From Cetobacterium sp. UBA6069 (GTDB taxonomy: Bacteria > Fusobacteriota > Fusobacteriia > Fusobacteriales > Fusobacteriaceae), in assembly GCA_002428805.1 (NCBI GenBank), contig DIXX01000020.1, forward strand, positions 25,080 to 38,047: a stretch of DNA of 12,968 nucleotides, written 5' to 3'. Each line of letters begins with the position of its first letter. Position 1 is the first letter of the stretch. Position numbers and translations under genes: made by a program. The notes under the pieces were generated by a model. That model saw nothing but the letters and a program-made list of their open reading frames with translations, had not been told where the DNA came from and ran no database searches. Positions 1 to 7,044 of this stretch are shown here, piece after piece.

Positions 1-434
1 TCTTAAAAGAGGATAAACAAACAAAGATCATATCACTTCCTGTGCTAGGAAAAGCAGCAGCAGGATTGGGGCATGCAAATTTTGAGGACAACACTAGAAT
101 GGAGATTTTAAGCTCTGTTCCTAATGTAGGGGTTCCTAAAAACGCTTTTATGGTAGAAGTTACAGGAGATTCAATGTTTCCAACGCTTTCAGATGGAGAT
201 TTAGTGATAATCAATCCATTGAAAAAAGAGATTGAAAGTATAGATGGAAAAGTTTGTGTTTTAAATTATCATGATCAAACATATATAAAACGAGTTAAAA
301 TAAAAAAAGATGAAATAAGACTGGTTTCAGATAACTCTGATAAAAAGAGATATTCGGATATAGTTATATCTGGAGAGGATTTAGAATATCTAAAATGTCA
401 CGGATCAGTAATAGAAAGTAGAAGAAAACACTAA
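1..434 (+). CDS. S24/LexA-like repressor, C-terminal part (5' end outside window)
   Basis: This is the C-terminal part of a self-cleaving type repressor. The frame is open from base 3, so the start and any N-terminal DNA-binding helix-turn-helix lie off the left edge; a GTG at 42 is only an internal valine codon. An Ala-Gly pair at 60-65, inside the segment GKAAAGLG, sits where LexA and CI family proteins are cut. The nucleophile serine is in TGDSMFP (Ser codon 171-173), followed by the typical SDGDLVIINP strand. The general-base lysine is in YIKRVK (Lys codon 288-290). These residues match the Ser/Lys dyad of peptidase family S24. By family knowledge such proteins are XRE-type repressors that lose DNA binding after RecA-stimulated or other self-cleavage. 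Whether this one serves the SOS response, a prophage or another stress cannot be told without the N-terminus. It converges with coaBC. Confidence 0.85.
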   Translation, partial: LKEDKQTKIISLPVLGKAAAGLGHANFEDNTRMEILSSVPNVGVPKNAFMVEVTGDSMFPTLSDGDLVIINPLKKEIESIDGKVCVLNYHDQTYIKRVKIKKDEIRLVSDNSDKKRYSDIVISGEDLEYLKCHGSVIESRRKH

Positions 435-449
435 AATGATACTTTTGTA

Positions 450-483
450 AAAAAAGAACAGGAACATTCTCCTGTTCTTTTTT
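450..483. terminator. Bidirectional intrinsic terminator between the S24 repressor gene and coaBC
   Basis: A perfect 14-bp inverted repeat (arms 450-463 and 470-483) encloses a 6-nt loop. The A-rich outer end of one arm and T-rich outer end of the other give a U-run in both directions. It lies between two convergent genes, 15 nt after the repressor stop and 14 nt before the coaBC stop, so it can end both transcripts. Confidence 0.9.
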
Positions 484-497
484 GTCTTGAGATAAAA

Positions 498-1679
498 TTA
501 TTTAAGTTCTTTGATGATTTCATCAAATATGTATTTTGCAATCTCTGATTTAGGTTGCTCGTCAAAAATTATATTTTCTCCATTTCTTTTTATGATTTGA
601 ATGCTGTTTGTAGATTTTTGCATATTCTCTGCATTGTTAGCAACTATGAAATCTAGATTTTTTTTAATTAATTTTTTGTTAGCATTTTCAATTATATTTT
701 CTGTTTCAGCTGCGAAGCCAACAAGAATTTGATTTTTCTTTTTTTGCCCCATATTGAAAAGAATATCGGGATTTCTTTCTAAAACAAGAGTTAATTCTCC
801 GTCAGCTTTTTTAATTTTTTGTTCTGAATAGCCTTTAGGTCTATAGTCAGCAACTGCAGCACAAGCAATACCGATATCTTGCTCATCGAATCTCTCCATA
901 ACAGCATCAAACATATTAACAGCACTTCTGACACTCACAAACTCCTTTAATCCATGAGGTACTTCAAGATTTGTAGGACCAGAAACTAAAGTCACATCAG
1001 CTCCTAAATCTACGGCAACTTTAGCTAATGAGTATCCCATCTGTCCACTTGATCTATTTGAGAAATATCTAATAGGATCTAAGGCTTCCTCTGTTCTTCC
1101 AGCTGTGATAATAACTTTTTTTCCTTTTAATAGTTTTGGAAGAGGAGCTAAAACATCTTTTTCTATTATTTCAACAATTTCAGCTTCATTTTTTAATCTT
1201 CCTTTTGCATTAACATTACAAGCTAAGAATCCTTCATCTGATTCTATAAATTTATATCCTAAATCTTCTAATTTTTTTATATTGGCTTTTAAAATTGGAT
1301 TTTCATACATGTTAACATTCATAGCTAAAGCAAAATAAACTGGTTTTCTACAAGCTGAAATAACTGTTGAAAGCATGTCATCTGCAATTCCGTTGGCAAC
1401 TTTTCCTACTATATTATATGTAGCTGGAGCGATTAAAAATACGTCTGCCCAATCAGCCAAAGAGATGTGTTCAACTTCGATTTGGTGATTTCGTTCCCAC
1501 ATATCAGTTACAACTCTGTTTCTAGAAAGTGTTTCTAAGGTTTGTGGAGTTATTATATTCGTTGCGCTTTCAGTCATTATAACTTTAACGTTATATCCTT
1601 TTTTTCTTAAAATAGATATTATATTAGCTGATTTATAGGCTGCAATACCGCCTGTTACACCAATTAAGATATTTTTCAT
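498..1679 (-). CDS. coaBC: Bifunctional phosphopantothenoylcysteine decarboxylase / phosphopantothenate-cysteine ligase
   Basis: CoaBC (Dfp) makes 4'-phosphopantetheine for coenzyme A: the CoaB half joins cysteine to phosphopantothenate using CTP, and the CoaC half decarboxylates the product using FMN. The protein is 393 residues, close to E. coli Dfp. The N-terminal CoaC half shows the flavin-binding GVTGGIAAYKS (7-17), catalytic His71, the APATYN...GIADDML segment (84-103), Asn121 in AMNVNM and Cys154 in GFLACN. The CoaB half starts near 186 with VIITAGRTEE, then YFSNRSSGQMG (Asn208), AAVADYRP and KIKK. The canonical GGT of the CoaB motif reads GRT here. The start at 1679 is chosen because AGGAGG lies 9 nt upstream; the ATG at 1688 directly abuts that site and is too close. 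It is transcribed alone, divergent from the flavoprotein gene. Confidence 0.96.
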   Translation of the reverse strand: MKNILIGVTGGIAAYKSANIISILRKKGYNVKVIMTESATNIITPQTLETLSRNRVVTDMWERNHQIEVEHISLADWADVFLIAPATYNIVGKVANGIADDMLSTVISACRKPVYFALAMNVNMYENPILKANIKKLEDLGYKFIESDEGFLACNVNAKGRLKNEAEIVEIIEKDVLAPLPKLLKGKKVIITAGRTEEALDPIRYFSNRSSGQMGYSLAKVAVDLGADVTLVSGPTNLEVPHGLKEFVSVRSAVNMFDAVMERFDEQDIGIACAAVADYRPKGYSEQKIKKADGELTLVLERNPDILFNMGQKKKNQILVGFAAETENIIENANKKLIKKNLDFIVANNAENMQKSTNSIQIIKRNGENIIFDEQPKSEIAKYIFDEIIKELK

Positions 1680-1722
1680 AAAATGCATCCTCCTAAAATA
1701 AAAAAATGTAATAATTGCATAT

Positions 1723-1728
1723 ATTATA
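1723..1728 (-). promoter_or_regulatory. Candidate -10 box for coaBC
   Basis: TATAAT on the minus strand lies 44 nt upstream of the chosen coaBC start. I see no good -35 at 16-18 bp spacing, so this is a weak call based on position and the consensus hexamer alone. Confidence 0.35.
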
Positions 1729-1761
1729 CTATTTTAAGATGAAAAAAAATAGAAAATGTTA

Positions 1762-1767
1762 TATAAT
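1762..1767 (+). promoter_or_regulatory. Candidate -10 box for the flavoprotein gene
   Basis: TATAAT lies 29 nt before the ATG at 1797. A second TATAAT at 1774-1779 is too close to the ribosome binding site to be useful. No clear -35 accompanies either, so the call rests on the hexamer and its place in the divergent intergenic region. Confidence 0.35.
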
Positions 1768-1796
1768 TAAAATTATAATTGAAAGAGGAGGCGGTC

Positions 1797-2435
1797 ATGA
1801 AAGTAGTTGCGTTTAACGGAAGTCCGAGAGAAAAAGGAAATACATATTTTGCACTAAAAATGGTAGCAGAAGAGTTGGAAAAAGAAGGTATAGAAGTTGA
1901 AATAGTTCATGTTGGAAATAAGATAATAAGAGGTTGTGTGGGCTGCAATGGATGTGCTAGAAATAGAGATGAAAAATGTGTTTTAGAAGCTGATAACTAT
2001 GTGAATGAGTGGGTTCAAAAAATAAAGTTAGCAGATGGAATTTTATTGGGATCACCAGTTCACTTTGCAGCTATGAGTGCAACAATGAAATCATTTTTAG
2101 ATAGAGCGTTTTATGTTGCTTCAGTTAATGGAGGGATGTTTAGACATAAGGTTGGAGCATCAGTTGTAGCGGTGAGACGTTCTGGTGGAGTGCCTACATT
2201 TGACCAATTAAATAATTACATGAACTATTCAGAGATGTTGATGCCAACAACTAATTATTGGAGTGTAATACACGGATTAAAACCTGGAGAGGTTGAAAAA
2301 GATGAAGAGGGAACTCAAATAATGAGAGTTTTAGGAAAAAATATGGCTTGGTTATTAAAAATGGTAGATTATACAAAAGATAAAATTGCACCACCTGAAA
2401 AAGAAAATAAAAAATATACACACTTTATAAGATAA
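1797..2435 (+). CDS. Flavodoxin-fold NAD(P)H-dependent FMN reductase with Cys cluster (iron-sulfur flavoprotein-like)
   Basis: This is a 212-residue flavodoxin-like protein of the NADPH-dependent FMN reductase type. The FMN phosphate loop is NGSPREKGNT (7-16), and the second flavin-contact loop is GSPVHFAAMSATMKSF (from 85), as in this family. Between them are four cysteines, C47-x2-C50-x2-C53-x7-C61, in the segment GCVGCNGCARNRDEKC. This spacing resembles the compact cluster-binding motif of archaeal and bacterial iron-sulfur flavoproteins, so a 4Fe-4S cluster next to FMN is possible; this is inferred. A role in electron transfer or reduction of quinones, nitro compounds or oxidants is likely, but the substrate is unknown. 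Start choice: AGGAGG lies 5 nt before the ATG at 1797, whereas an in-frame TTG at 1779 precedes that site. The stop codon lies in the arm of the following terminator. Confidence 0.85.
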   Translation: MKVVAFNGSPREKGNTYFALKMVAEELEKEGIEVEIVHVGNKIIRGCVGCNGCARNRDEKCVLEADNYVNEWVQKIKLADGILLGSPVHFAAMSATMKSFLDRAFYVASVNGGMFRHKVGASVVAVRRSGGVPTFDQLNNYMNYSEMLMPTTNYWSVIHGLKPGEVEKDEEGTQIMRVLGKNMAWLLKMVDYTKDKIAPPEKENKKYTHFIR

Positions 2436-2476
2436 TAAAAACCTCAGAGAGTACAATATTCTCTGAGGTTTTTATT
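2434..2476. terminator. Bidirectional terminator between the flavoprotein gene and the second MATE gene
   Basis: A perfect 17-bp inverted repeat (arms 2434-2450 and 2460-2476, 9-nt loop) has an A-rich left foot and T-rich right foot. The flavoprotein stop codon (2433-2435) overlaps the left foot, and the stop of the convergent MATE gene begins 4 nt beyond the right arm. The hairpin fills the entire gap and serves both strands. Confidence 0.92.
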
Positions 2477-2479
2477 ATT

Positions 2480-3820
2480 TTATATTCCAGATTTTTTTAA
2501 TGTTTTATTGATTCCGAATACTTTGAATATTATAAGGGTTAAAATAAATGTAAGAACATCTGCAAATGGCAGAGTTAACCAGATACCATTAACTCCTAAA
2601 AAATTAGGAAGAATCATTATTCCAAGGCCCATGAAAACGACACCTCTACAAACAGAGATTATATTAGCGAGTAACGCTTTATCCATAGCTTGAAGATAAG
2701 ATATATTCATAAAATTAGCCCCAACAAATATGATAGCACTTGAGTACAGGAAAAGACCTTTTGCTGTATATTCGAAAAGATTTGATTCAGTTGTAAATAT
2801 TTTTACAACATCAAGAGCTAGAAACTTTGCAAAGAATAATGCTATAAGGGTTGCTATAAAACAGAAACGATGAGAATATCTAAATATCTTTAGAACTCTT
2901 CTGTAGTTTCGTCTTCCGTAGTTAAAGCTAACTAATGGCTGAATACCTTGAGCTAGCCCAGTAAATAGCATCCTATAAATAACAAATGAATAGGATATAA
3001 TACCGTATGCTGCAACTCCAATTTGACCTTCTGATTTAGAAAGAGTTATATTTAGGAGTATGGTTATAACCATAACTGCAAATTCCAAAATAAATGATGA
3101 GAATCCAAGAGAACATATTTTTCCCATTAGCTTCCATTCGATATCTTTTGGATTAAACCTCAATCTAAAAGTTGAATTTGGAAAATGAAGACAAAGATAA
3201 ATGGCAGAAAGAATCTGACCGATTGCTGTAGCATAAGCTCCACCTTCAATTCCCATTTTAAGTATAAAGATAAAAACATAATCTAAAACAATATTAGTTA
3301 TAGCCCCTATAAAAAGAGAGTTCATAGCTTTTTTAGGAGCGTTATCATTTCTAACAATAGCATTTAAAGATATTGATAACATTAGAAAAAAAGTAGCAAT
3401 AATACATGGATACATGTATCCTTTAACCATAGGAAGTAATAGCTCTGTAGCTCCTAAAGATTTCATAATTTGATTAGGAAAAATAAAAACTAAGGATGCT
3501 ATTAGGATGTAAAAAATAAGATTTAAAAAAATTGTGTATGTAAAACATTTGTTTTTAAAATCTTGGTTATCACTTTTGAGTGAAATTAGTGTAGCGCCTC
3601 CTGCTCCGAACATCAAACTTAAAGCAGCAGTAAGATTAATAATAGGATAACCTATATTAACAGCAGCTATTCCGATACTTCCAATTCCTCTTGAAATAAA
3701 AACCCCGTCGGCAACAACATAAAGCGAGTTGACAAGCATTCCGATAGAGGCAGGTATAGCAAATTTATAAAAAAGTTTATTGATTGATTGGTTCTCTAGT
3801 TGGTTCGTTTCTATTGGCAT
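2480..3820 (-). CDS. MATE family efflux transporter (second of tandem pair)
   Basis: This is a 446-residue inner-membrane exporter of the MATE family, which expels drugs or metabolites in exchange for Na+ or H+. The N-terminus INKLFYKFAIPASIGMLVNS and the following segment DGVFISRGIGSIGIAA are typical of the first helices. Further features are the GAGGATLISL loop after helix 2, the LSISLNAIVRNDNAPK segment at the middle of the N-lobe, and a C-lobe repeating the fold (SFNYGRRNYRRV mirrors the loop). About 12 hydrophobic helices span the whole length. The start at 3820 lies inside the upstream MATE gene (44-nt overlap); no later start codon precedes helix 1, so the overlap is real. An AGAGGA element lies about 11 nt upstream. 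The substrate cannot be predicted. The two copies are clearly diverged paralogues, not a recent duplication. Confidence 0.93.
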   Translation of the reverse strand: MPIETNQLENQSINKLFYKFAIPASIGMLVNSLYVVADGVFISRGIGSIGIAAVNIGYPIINLTAALSLMFGAGGATLISLKSDNQDFKNKCFTYTIFLNLIFYILIASLVFIFPNQIMKSLGATELLLPMVKGYMYPCIIATFFLMLSISLNAIVRNDNAPKKAMNSLFIGAITNIVLDYVFIFILKMGIEGGAYATAIGQILSAIYLCLHFPNSTFRLRFNPKDIEWKLMGKICSLGFSSFILEFAVMVITILLNITLSKSEGQIGVAAYGIISYSFVIYRMLFTGLAQGIQPLVSFNYGRRNYRRVLKIFRYSHRFCFIATLIALFFAKFLALDVVKIFTTESNLFEYTAKGLFLYSSAIIFVGANFMNISYLQAMDKALLANIISVCRGVVFMGLGIMILPNFLGVNGIWLTLPFADVLTFILTLIIFKVFGINKTLKKSGI

Positions 3821-5189
3821 TTTTTCTTATATCCTCTTCATTTTCTAAAATCTTAAGAGCTTTCATCTCTCTTTTGGTCATAATAAAAGTAACAATAACT
3901 GATAAGATATCAGCTGTAGGAACAGCCATCCATACACCTTTAACTCCCCAAATATTAGAGAATAAAAGTACGAGTGGTATAAGGAAGAGCACTTGTCGTG
4001 ATAAACTTAAAAACATTGTAGTTTTTGGTTTTCCAGTTGCTTGGAAATAGATAGCAGCAATGATCTGGAAACCAATAAAAGGAAACATAAGTGTGAAAAC
4101 TTTAAGACCTTTTGACGCTGCATCCAAAAGTTGAGGATCATGAGTAAATATAACTATAAAATACTTAGATAAAAATTGAATTGAAAGGAAACCAATTACT
4201 GATATTGTAACAGCTCCTTTAACAGCAAGCATAAAAGCTTCTCTAACTCTGTGATATAGTTTAGCACCATAGTTAAAACCTAAGATAGGTTGAACACCTT
4301 GGTTTATTCCAAATATTGGCATAAAAATAAATGTATTTACAGCATTAACAATTGTCATAGCTCCAACCGCTACATCTCCACCATGTTTCATTAAAGTACT
4401 ATTTAAAATAAAACTAACAGCACTAGATCCCATTTGTAAAACGAAAGGTCCAGCACCGATAACAAATATCTCTTTTACTCTTTCTAAATCTAGTCTTAAA
4501 TTTTTAAGGTGGAGTTTTATTCCACTATATTTAGAAGTGAAATATCCAACTGTCCATATAGCTGATATAATCTGAGAGATTATTGTGGCAAAAGCAGCTC
4601 CTTTAACTCCCATATTTAATCCAAAAATAAAGATAGGATCTAAAATAATATTTGTAATAGCTCCTAAAAGAAGAGTGATCATTGATATTTTAGGATTACC
4701 ATCCGATCTAACAGCTGCATTTGTAGCATATCCAACAGTTAGAAACGGGAAACCAAGAGCAACGATTGTCAGGTAATCTCTTGCAAAGGGTTCTGTAGCA
4801 GGACTAGTACCAAGCTTACCAATATATAAATCCATAGAAAATATGATTATGAAAGCTAAGAGGGTACCTATAATAATAGCTAGTGAAGTTGCATTTCCTA
4901 AATATTTTTCAGCTAAGTCTTTTCTTTTTTTACCAAGAGCAATAGAGATATTAGTAGCTCCACCTAGACCTATTAGAAGACAAAAACCGATTGATATAAT
5001 CATTACAGGGAACACCACACCTACTCCCGCTATAGCTAAGGGTCCAATCTCTGGAATATTTCCAATGTAAATCCTATCTACTATATTATATAGAGCGTTA
5101 ACAAACATTCCAATAATAGCAGGTAGAGAAAATTTAACGAGTAATTTGCTGATAGGTTGTTCGCCCATTTCTTTGTGTTTTTCTTTCAT
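3777..5189 (-). CDS. MATE family efflux transporter, MepA-like (first of tandem pair)
   Basis: This is a 470-residue MATE exporter. The start region PISKLLVKFSLPAIIGMFVN followed by ALYNIVDRIYIGN is the classic first helix of MepA/DinF-like members. GLGGATNISIALGKKRKDLA follows helix 2, AAVRSDGNPKISM sits between helices 4 and 5, and the C-lobe carries INQGVQPILGFNYGAK. Length and roughly 12 hydrophobic segments fit the family. The C-terminal tail of about 30 residues is hydrophilic and lies partly over the start of the next gene. The ATG at 5189 is preceded by GGGGGA at suitable distance. It is the first gene of a two-gene unit with its own promoter (5224-5252) and lies 116 nt downstream of yjjB. 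Multidrug or cation export at the inner membrane is likely; the substrate is unknown. Confidence 0.95.
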   Translation of the reverse strand: MKEKHKEMGEQPISKLLVKFSLPAIIGMFVNALYNIVDRIYIGNIPEIGPLAIAGVGVVFPVMIISIGFCLLIGLGGATNISIALGKKRKDLAEKYLGNATSLAIIIGTLLAFIIIFSMDLYIGKLGTSPATEPFARDYLTIVALGFPFLTVGYATNAAVRSDGNPKISMITLLLGAITNIILDPIFIFGLNMGVKGAAFATIISQIISAIWTVGYFTSKYSGIKLHLKNLRLDLERVKEIFVIGAGPFVLQMGSSAVSFILNSTLMKHGGDVAVGAMTIVNAVNTFIFMPIFGINQGVQPILGFNYGAKLYHRVREAFMLAVKGAVTISVIGFLSIQFLSKYFIVIFTHDPQLLDAASKGLKVFTLMFPFIGFQIIAAIYFQATGKPKTTMFLSLSRQVLFLIPLVLLFSNIWGVKGVWMAVPTADILSVIVTFIMTKREMKALKILENEEDIRKNANRNEPTREPINQ

Positions 5190-5223
5190 ATAATTCCCCC
5201 AATTTAAATGTAATTTATCTTTA

Positions 5224-5252
5224 ATTATAACTTAAAATTTTTGGAAAATCAA
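5224..5252 (-). promoter_or_regulatory. Sigma70-type promoter for the MATE pair
   Basis: On the minus strand TTGATT (5247-5252) and TATAAT (5224-5229) are separated by exactly 17 bp. Transcription would begin near 5217, leaving a leader of about 28 nt before the ATG at 5189. Its position between yjjB and the first MATE gene suggests the pair can be expressed independently of yjjPB. Confidence 0.75.
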
Positions 5253-5305
5253 TTTTCTTTCATATAAATGAGGGATAAAATTATGAATGGAGATATTAAA
5301 AAAAC

Positions 5306-5734
5306 TTACTTCTTTGTGATGTGGAAAATTCTAAAACATGTTGTAACTAGAATTATACCTAAAGCCATAGAGCCAGCAATTATAGATGTCTCCATCCCTT
5401 TTAACATAAATTCTTGATATCTATTTTGAATAAGATGTAACATAGTAAAATAAACACCTCCACCTGGAGCCATAGGAATAAGAGCGGCTATAAGTAAAGT
5501 TGGAACTGTTGTTTGTACTTTTTTGGCCATTATTTCACAGTAAAAAGCTGTTATAGCAGTTGCAAGAAGATAACAATTAGAGTAAGAATACCCTCTTTTC
5601 ATGAAAAATAAATAAAAAAACCAACTGATAGCTCCACCAATTCCAGAATAAATAATTAATTTTCCACGAACATTAAAAAGGATTGCAAAGCTAACTGTGA
5701 TGAAAAATGCGAAAATTACTTCTATAAAAAACAT
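5306..5734 (-). CDS. yjjB: Threonine/serine exporter family small subunit, YjjB-like (ThrE_2 domain)
   Basis: This is a 142-residue membrane protein corresponding to the C-terminal half (ThrE_2/DUF3815) of ThrE-type exporters. Hydrophobic segments occur around residues 2-22, 27-48, 53-70, 77-100 and 115-136. The segment KVQTTVPTLLIAALIPMAPG and the following GGVYFTM form the conserved proline-glycine motif of the domain. Its ATG overlaps the yjjP stop by one base (TAATG), with GGAGGG 5 nt upstream, so the two are translationally coupled and presumably form one transporter. In E. coli, YjjP-YjjB is reported as a succinate exporter, while fused relatives such as ThrE export threonine and serine. 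The substrate here is not determined by sequence. I see no clear terminator after it, so read-through into the MATE genes is possible. Confidence 0.88.
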   Translation of the reverse strand: MFFIEVIFAFFITVSFAILFNVRGKLIIYSGIGGAISWFFYLFFMKRGYSYSNCYLLATAITAFYCEIMAKKVQTTVPTLLIAALIPMAPGGGVYFTMLHLIQNRYQEFMLKGMETSIIAGSMALGIILVTTCFRIFHITKK

Positions 5735-6507
5735 TAGAACCCTCCAAAGTTATAAAATAGTTTAGTTACTAGACCGGCTCCAATAGCTATAGCTCCTCCG
5801 GTCATAAGAACTTCAGTAGCTCTAGAGGTTCCTGAAACTAAATCTCCAGCGATAATATCTCTAATAGAGTTAATGAAAGCTACTCCAGGAACTAGTAACA
5901 TTAGAGATGATATAATGCTAATAGATGGACTAGGAATCACTCCACTAATATAGAAGAGATTTGAAATAAGTGCACAAATGGCTCCAGAAATAAGATTGAT
6001 AAAAAAACTATTTAATTCTAAACCAGAAACTATATATGAAAAGAGAGCTACACCAGCTCCAGAAACAAATGCAGCAGCAAAATCGTTAGCTCCACCTTTA
6101 AAAGAGACAACAAAACTAGCAGCTCCTAAGGCTGAGGCGGCTAAATTCATTCCGAAACCATAGGCTTTAATTTTATCAATATTTTCTAAAGCTTTTTTTA
6201 ACTCTGAGAATGAGTATGAATCAATATCTTTTATAACTTTATGAACTTGATGAATTTTATCTAAATTTGATGATCTAGAATTGATTCTTTCTACTAACGA
6301 AACAATCTCTCCATTAACATTTTTACCAGAAACGATTATACAAGTTAGAGTAGCAAAGCAATCAATTTTTAAGTTGAAATGTTGTCCAATACGAGAAATA
6401 ATATCTTCAACTCTATAAACTTCTCCGCCGCTAGTAAGTACTATTTTACCGGCAAAAGTTGCTAGTTGAAGAACGTGGTGTTCTGAAAAACGTTGTTTTT
6501 TTAGCAT
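5734..6507 (-). CDS. yjjP: Threonine/serine exporter family large subunit, YjjP-like (ThrE N-terminal domain)
   Basis: This is a 257-residue protein matching the ThrE/DUF1212 N-terminal module. A soluble first half of about 115 residues holds the family signature KIVLTSGGEVYRVEDIISRI (21-40) and a FATLTCIIVSG strand. A membrane half follows, with about five hydrophobic segments and the hallmark motif NSIRDIIAGDLVSGTSRATE near the last two helices. Together with YjjB it makes a complete split ThrE exporter for amino acids or dicarboxylates such as succinate at the inner membrane (family knowledge; substrate unknown here). AGGAGAG lies at normal distance before the ATG at 6507. It is the first gene of the minus-strand transporter block and has its own promoter at 6547-6575. 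Confidence 0.9.
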   Translation of the reverse strand: MLKKQRFSEHHVLQLATFAGKIVLTSGGEVYRVEDIISRIGQHFNLKIDCFATLTCIIVSGKNVNGEIVSLVERINSRSSNLDKIHQVHKVIKDIDSYSFSELKKALENIDKIKAYGFGMNLAASALGAASFVVSFKGGANDFAAAFVSGAGVALFSYIVSGLELNSFFINLISGAICALISNLFYISGVIPSPSISIISSLMLLVPGVAFINSIRDIIAGDLVSGTSRATEVLMTGGAIAIGAGLVTKLFYNFGGF

Positions 6508-6546
6508 AAACTCTCCTATAAATTCTAAAAATTTAAAACATACCTA

Positions 6547-6575
6547 ATAGTAGCATTAAACTTTAGAAAAAGCAA
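6547..6575 (-). promoter_or_regulatory. Promoter of yjjPB
   Basis: On the minus strand TTGCTT (6570-6575) and TACTAT (6547-6552) are 17 bp apart, and TG one base before the -10 makes an extended -10. The predicted start is about 33 nt before the yjjP ATG. It lies back to back with the tRNA operon promoter, the -35 boxes being 33 bp apart. Confidence 0.6.
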
Positions 6576-6608
6576 TAAAGACATTTTCAAAAAAAATAAA
6601 AAAACTTG

Positions 6609-6637
6609 TTGACATAAAGTTAAAGTTATGGTATTAT
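6609..6637 (+). promoter_or_regulatory. Strong sigma70-type promoter of the tRNA operon
   Basis: A perfect TTGACA (6609-6614), a 17-bp spacer and TATTAT (6632-6637) are followed about 27 bases later by the first tRNA. A near-consensus promoter suits a stable RNA operon. Confidence 0.85.
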
Positions 6638-6663
6638 TATCTTGTTGAGAGCGAAAGCGATCA

Positions 6664-6751
6664 GCCTGGGTGGCGGAATAGGTAGACGCACGGGACTTAA
6701 AATCCCGAGCTATCTGATAGCGTGCCGGTTCGATTCCGGCCCCAGGCACCA
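6664..6751 (+). tRNA. tRNA-Leu (anticodon UAA)
   Basis: The 88-nt cloverleaf has acceptor arms GCCTGGG / CCCAGGC and an anticodon stem CGGGA/TCCCG. The anticodon TAA lies at 6698-6700. A long class II variable arm is present (AGCTATCTGATAGC), the T-arm loop is TTCGATT, and CCA is encoded at 6749-6751. A long variable arm plus UAA anticodon identifies leucine. It is the first of three tRNAs in one transcript. Confidence 0.97.
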
Positions 6752-6759
6752 ATATATGT

Positions 6760-6844
6760 GGTGAGGTTCCCGAGCGGCCAAAGGGATCAGACTGTAAATC
6801 TGACGGCTCTGCCTTCGAAGGTTCGAATCCTTCTCTCACCACCA
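6760..6844 (+). tRNA. tRNA-Tyr (anticodon GUA)
   Basis: The 85-nt class II tRNA has acceptor arms GGTGAGG / TCTCACC (last pair G-T). The anticodon GTA lies at 6794-6796 between stems TCAGA and TCTGA. The long variable arm, TTCGAAT T-loop and encoded CCA (6842-6844) are all present. The gap to the preceding tRNA is 8 nt, so the three are co-transcribed. Confidence 0.97.
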
Positions 6845-6858
6845 TTTTTTATTTACAA

Positions 6859-6934
<76 letters not shown>

Positions 6935-6944
6935 CTAGACATTT

Positions 6945-6970
6945 AACTCCAAGAAATTGGAGTTTTTTTT
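6945..6970 (+). terminator. Intrinsic terminator of the tRNA operon
   Basis: An 8-bp stem AACTCCAA / TTGGAGTT (6945-6952, 6957-6964) has a GAAA tetraloop and is followed at once by a T-run. It lies 10 nt after the tRNA-Thr CCA. Confidence 0.93.
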
Positions 6971-6984
6971 ATTTTTTGAAATAA

Positions 6985-7014
6985 TTTAAAGAAATTAGAA
7001 AAATAGAGTATAAT
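6985..7014 (+). promoter_or_regulatory. Probable promoter of the unknown exported protein gene
   Basis: A TATAAT at 7009-7014 is preceded by TTTAAA at 6985-6990 with an 18-bp spacer. Transcription would begin near 7021, leaving about 24 nt before the ATG at 7045. The -10 is perfect and the -35 weak. Confidence 0.5.
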
Positions 7015-7044
7015 AGTTTTATAATTGAGATGAGGGGGAGGGTT

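Noticed and set aside
1105..1338. Plus-strand frame opposite coaBC
   Set aside because: Overlaps catalytic CoaBC motifs on the other strand; shadow frame.
3771..3820. Frameshift fusing the two MATE genes
   Set aside because: Each gene has a full-length 12-helix MATE with its own N-terminal helix 1 motif, so they are two complete genes with an overlap, not one broken gene.
3784..5070. Plus-strand frames (3784-4050, 4585-4776, 4843-5070) opposite the first MATE gene
   Set aside because: Short shadows of a well-supported transporter; no start signals or domains. The frames at 2508-2693 (opposite the second MATE gene) and 5978-6163 (opposite yjjP) are rejected for the same reason.
6525..6845. 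Minus-strand open frame of 106 codons across the tRNA cluster
   Set aside because: It is the antisense of tRNA-Leu and tRNA-Tyr; frames such as VVREGFEPSKAEPS are a well-known artefact of tRNA complements. It has no ribosome binding site or family.
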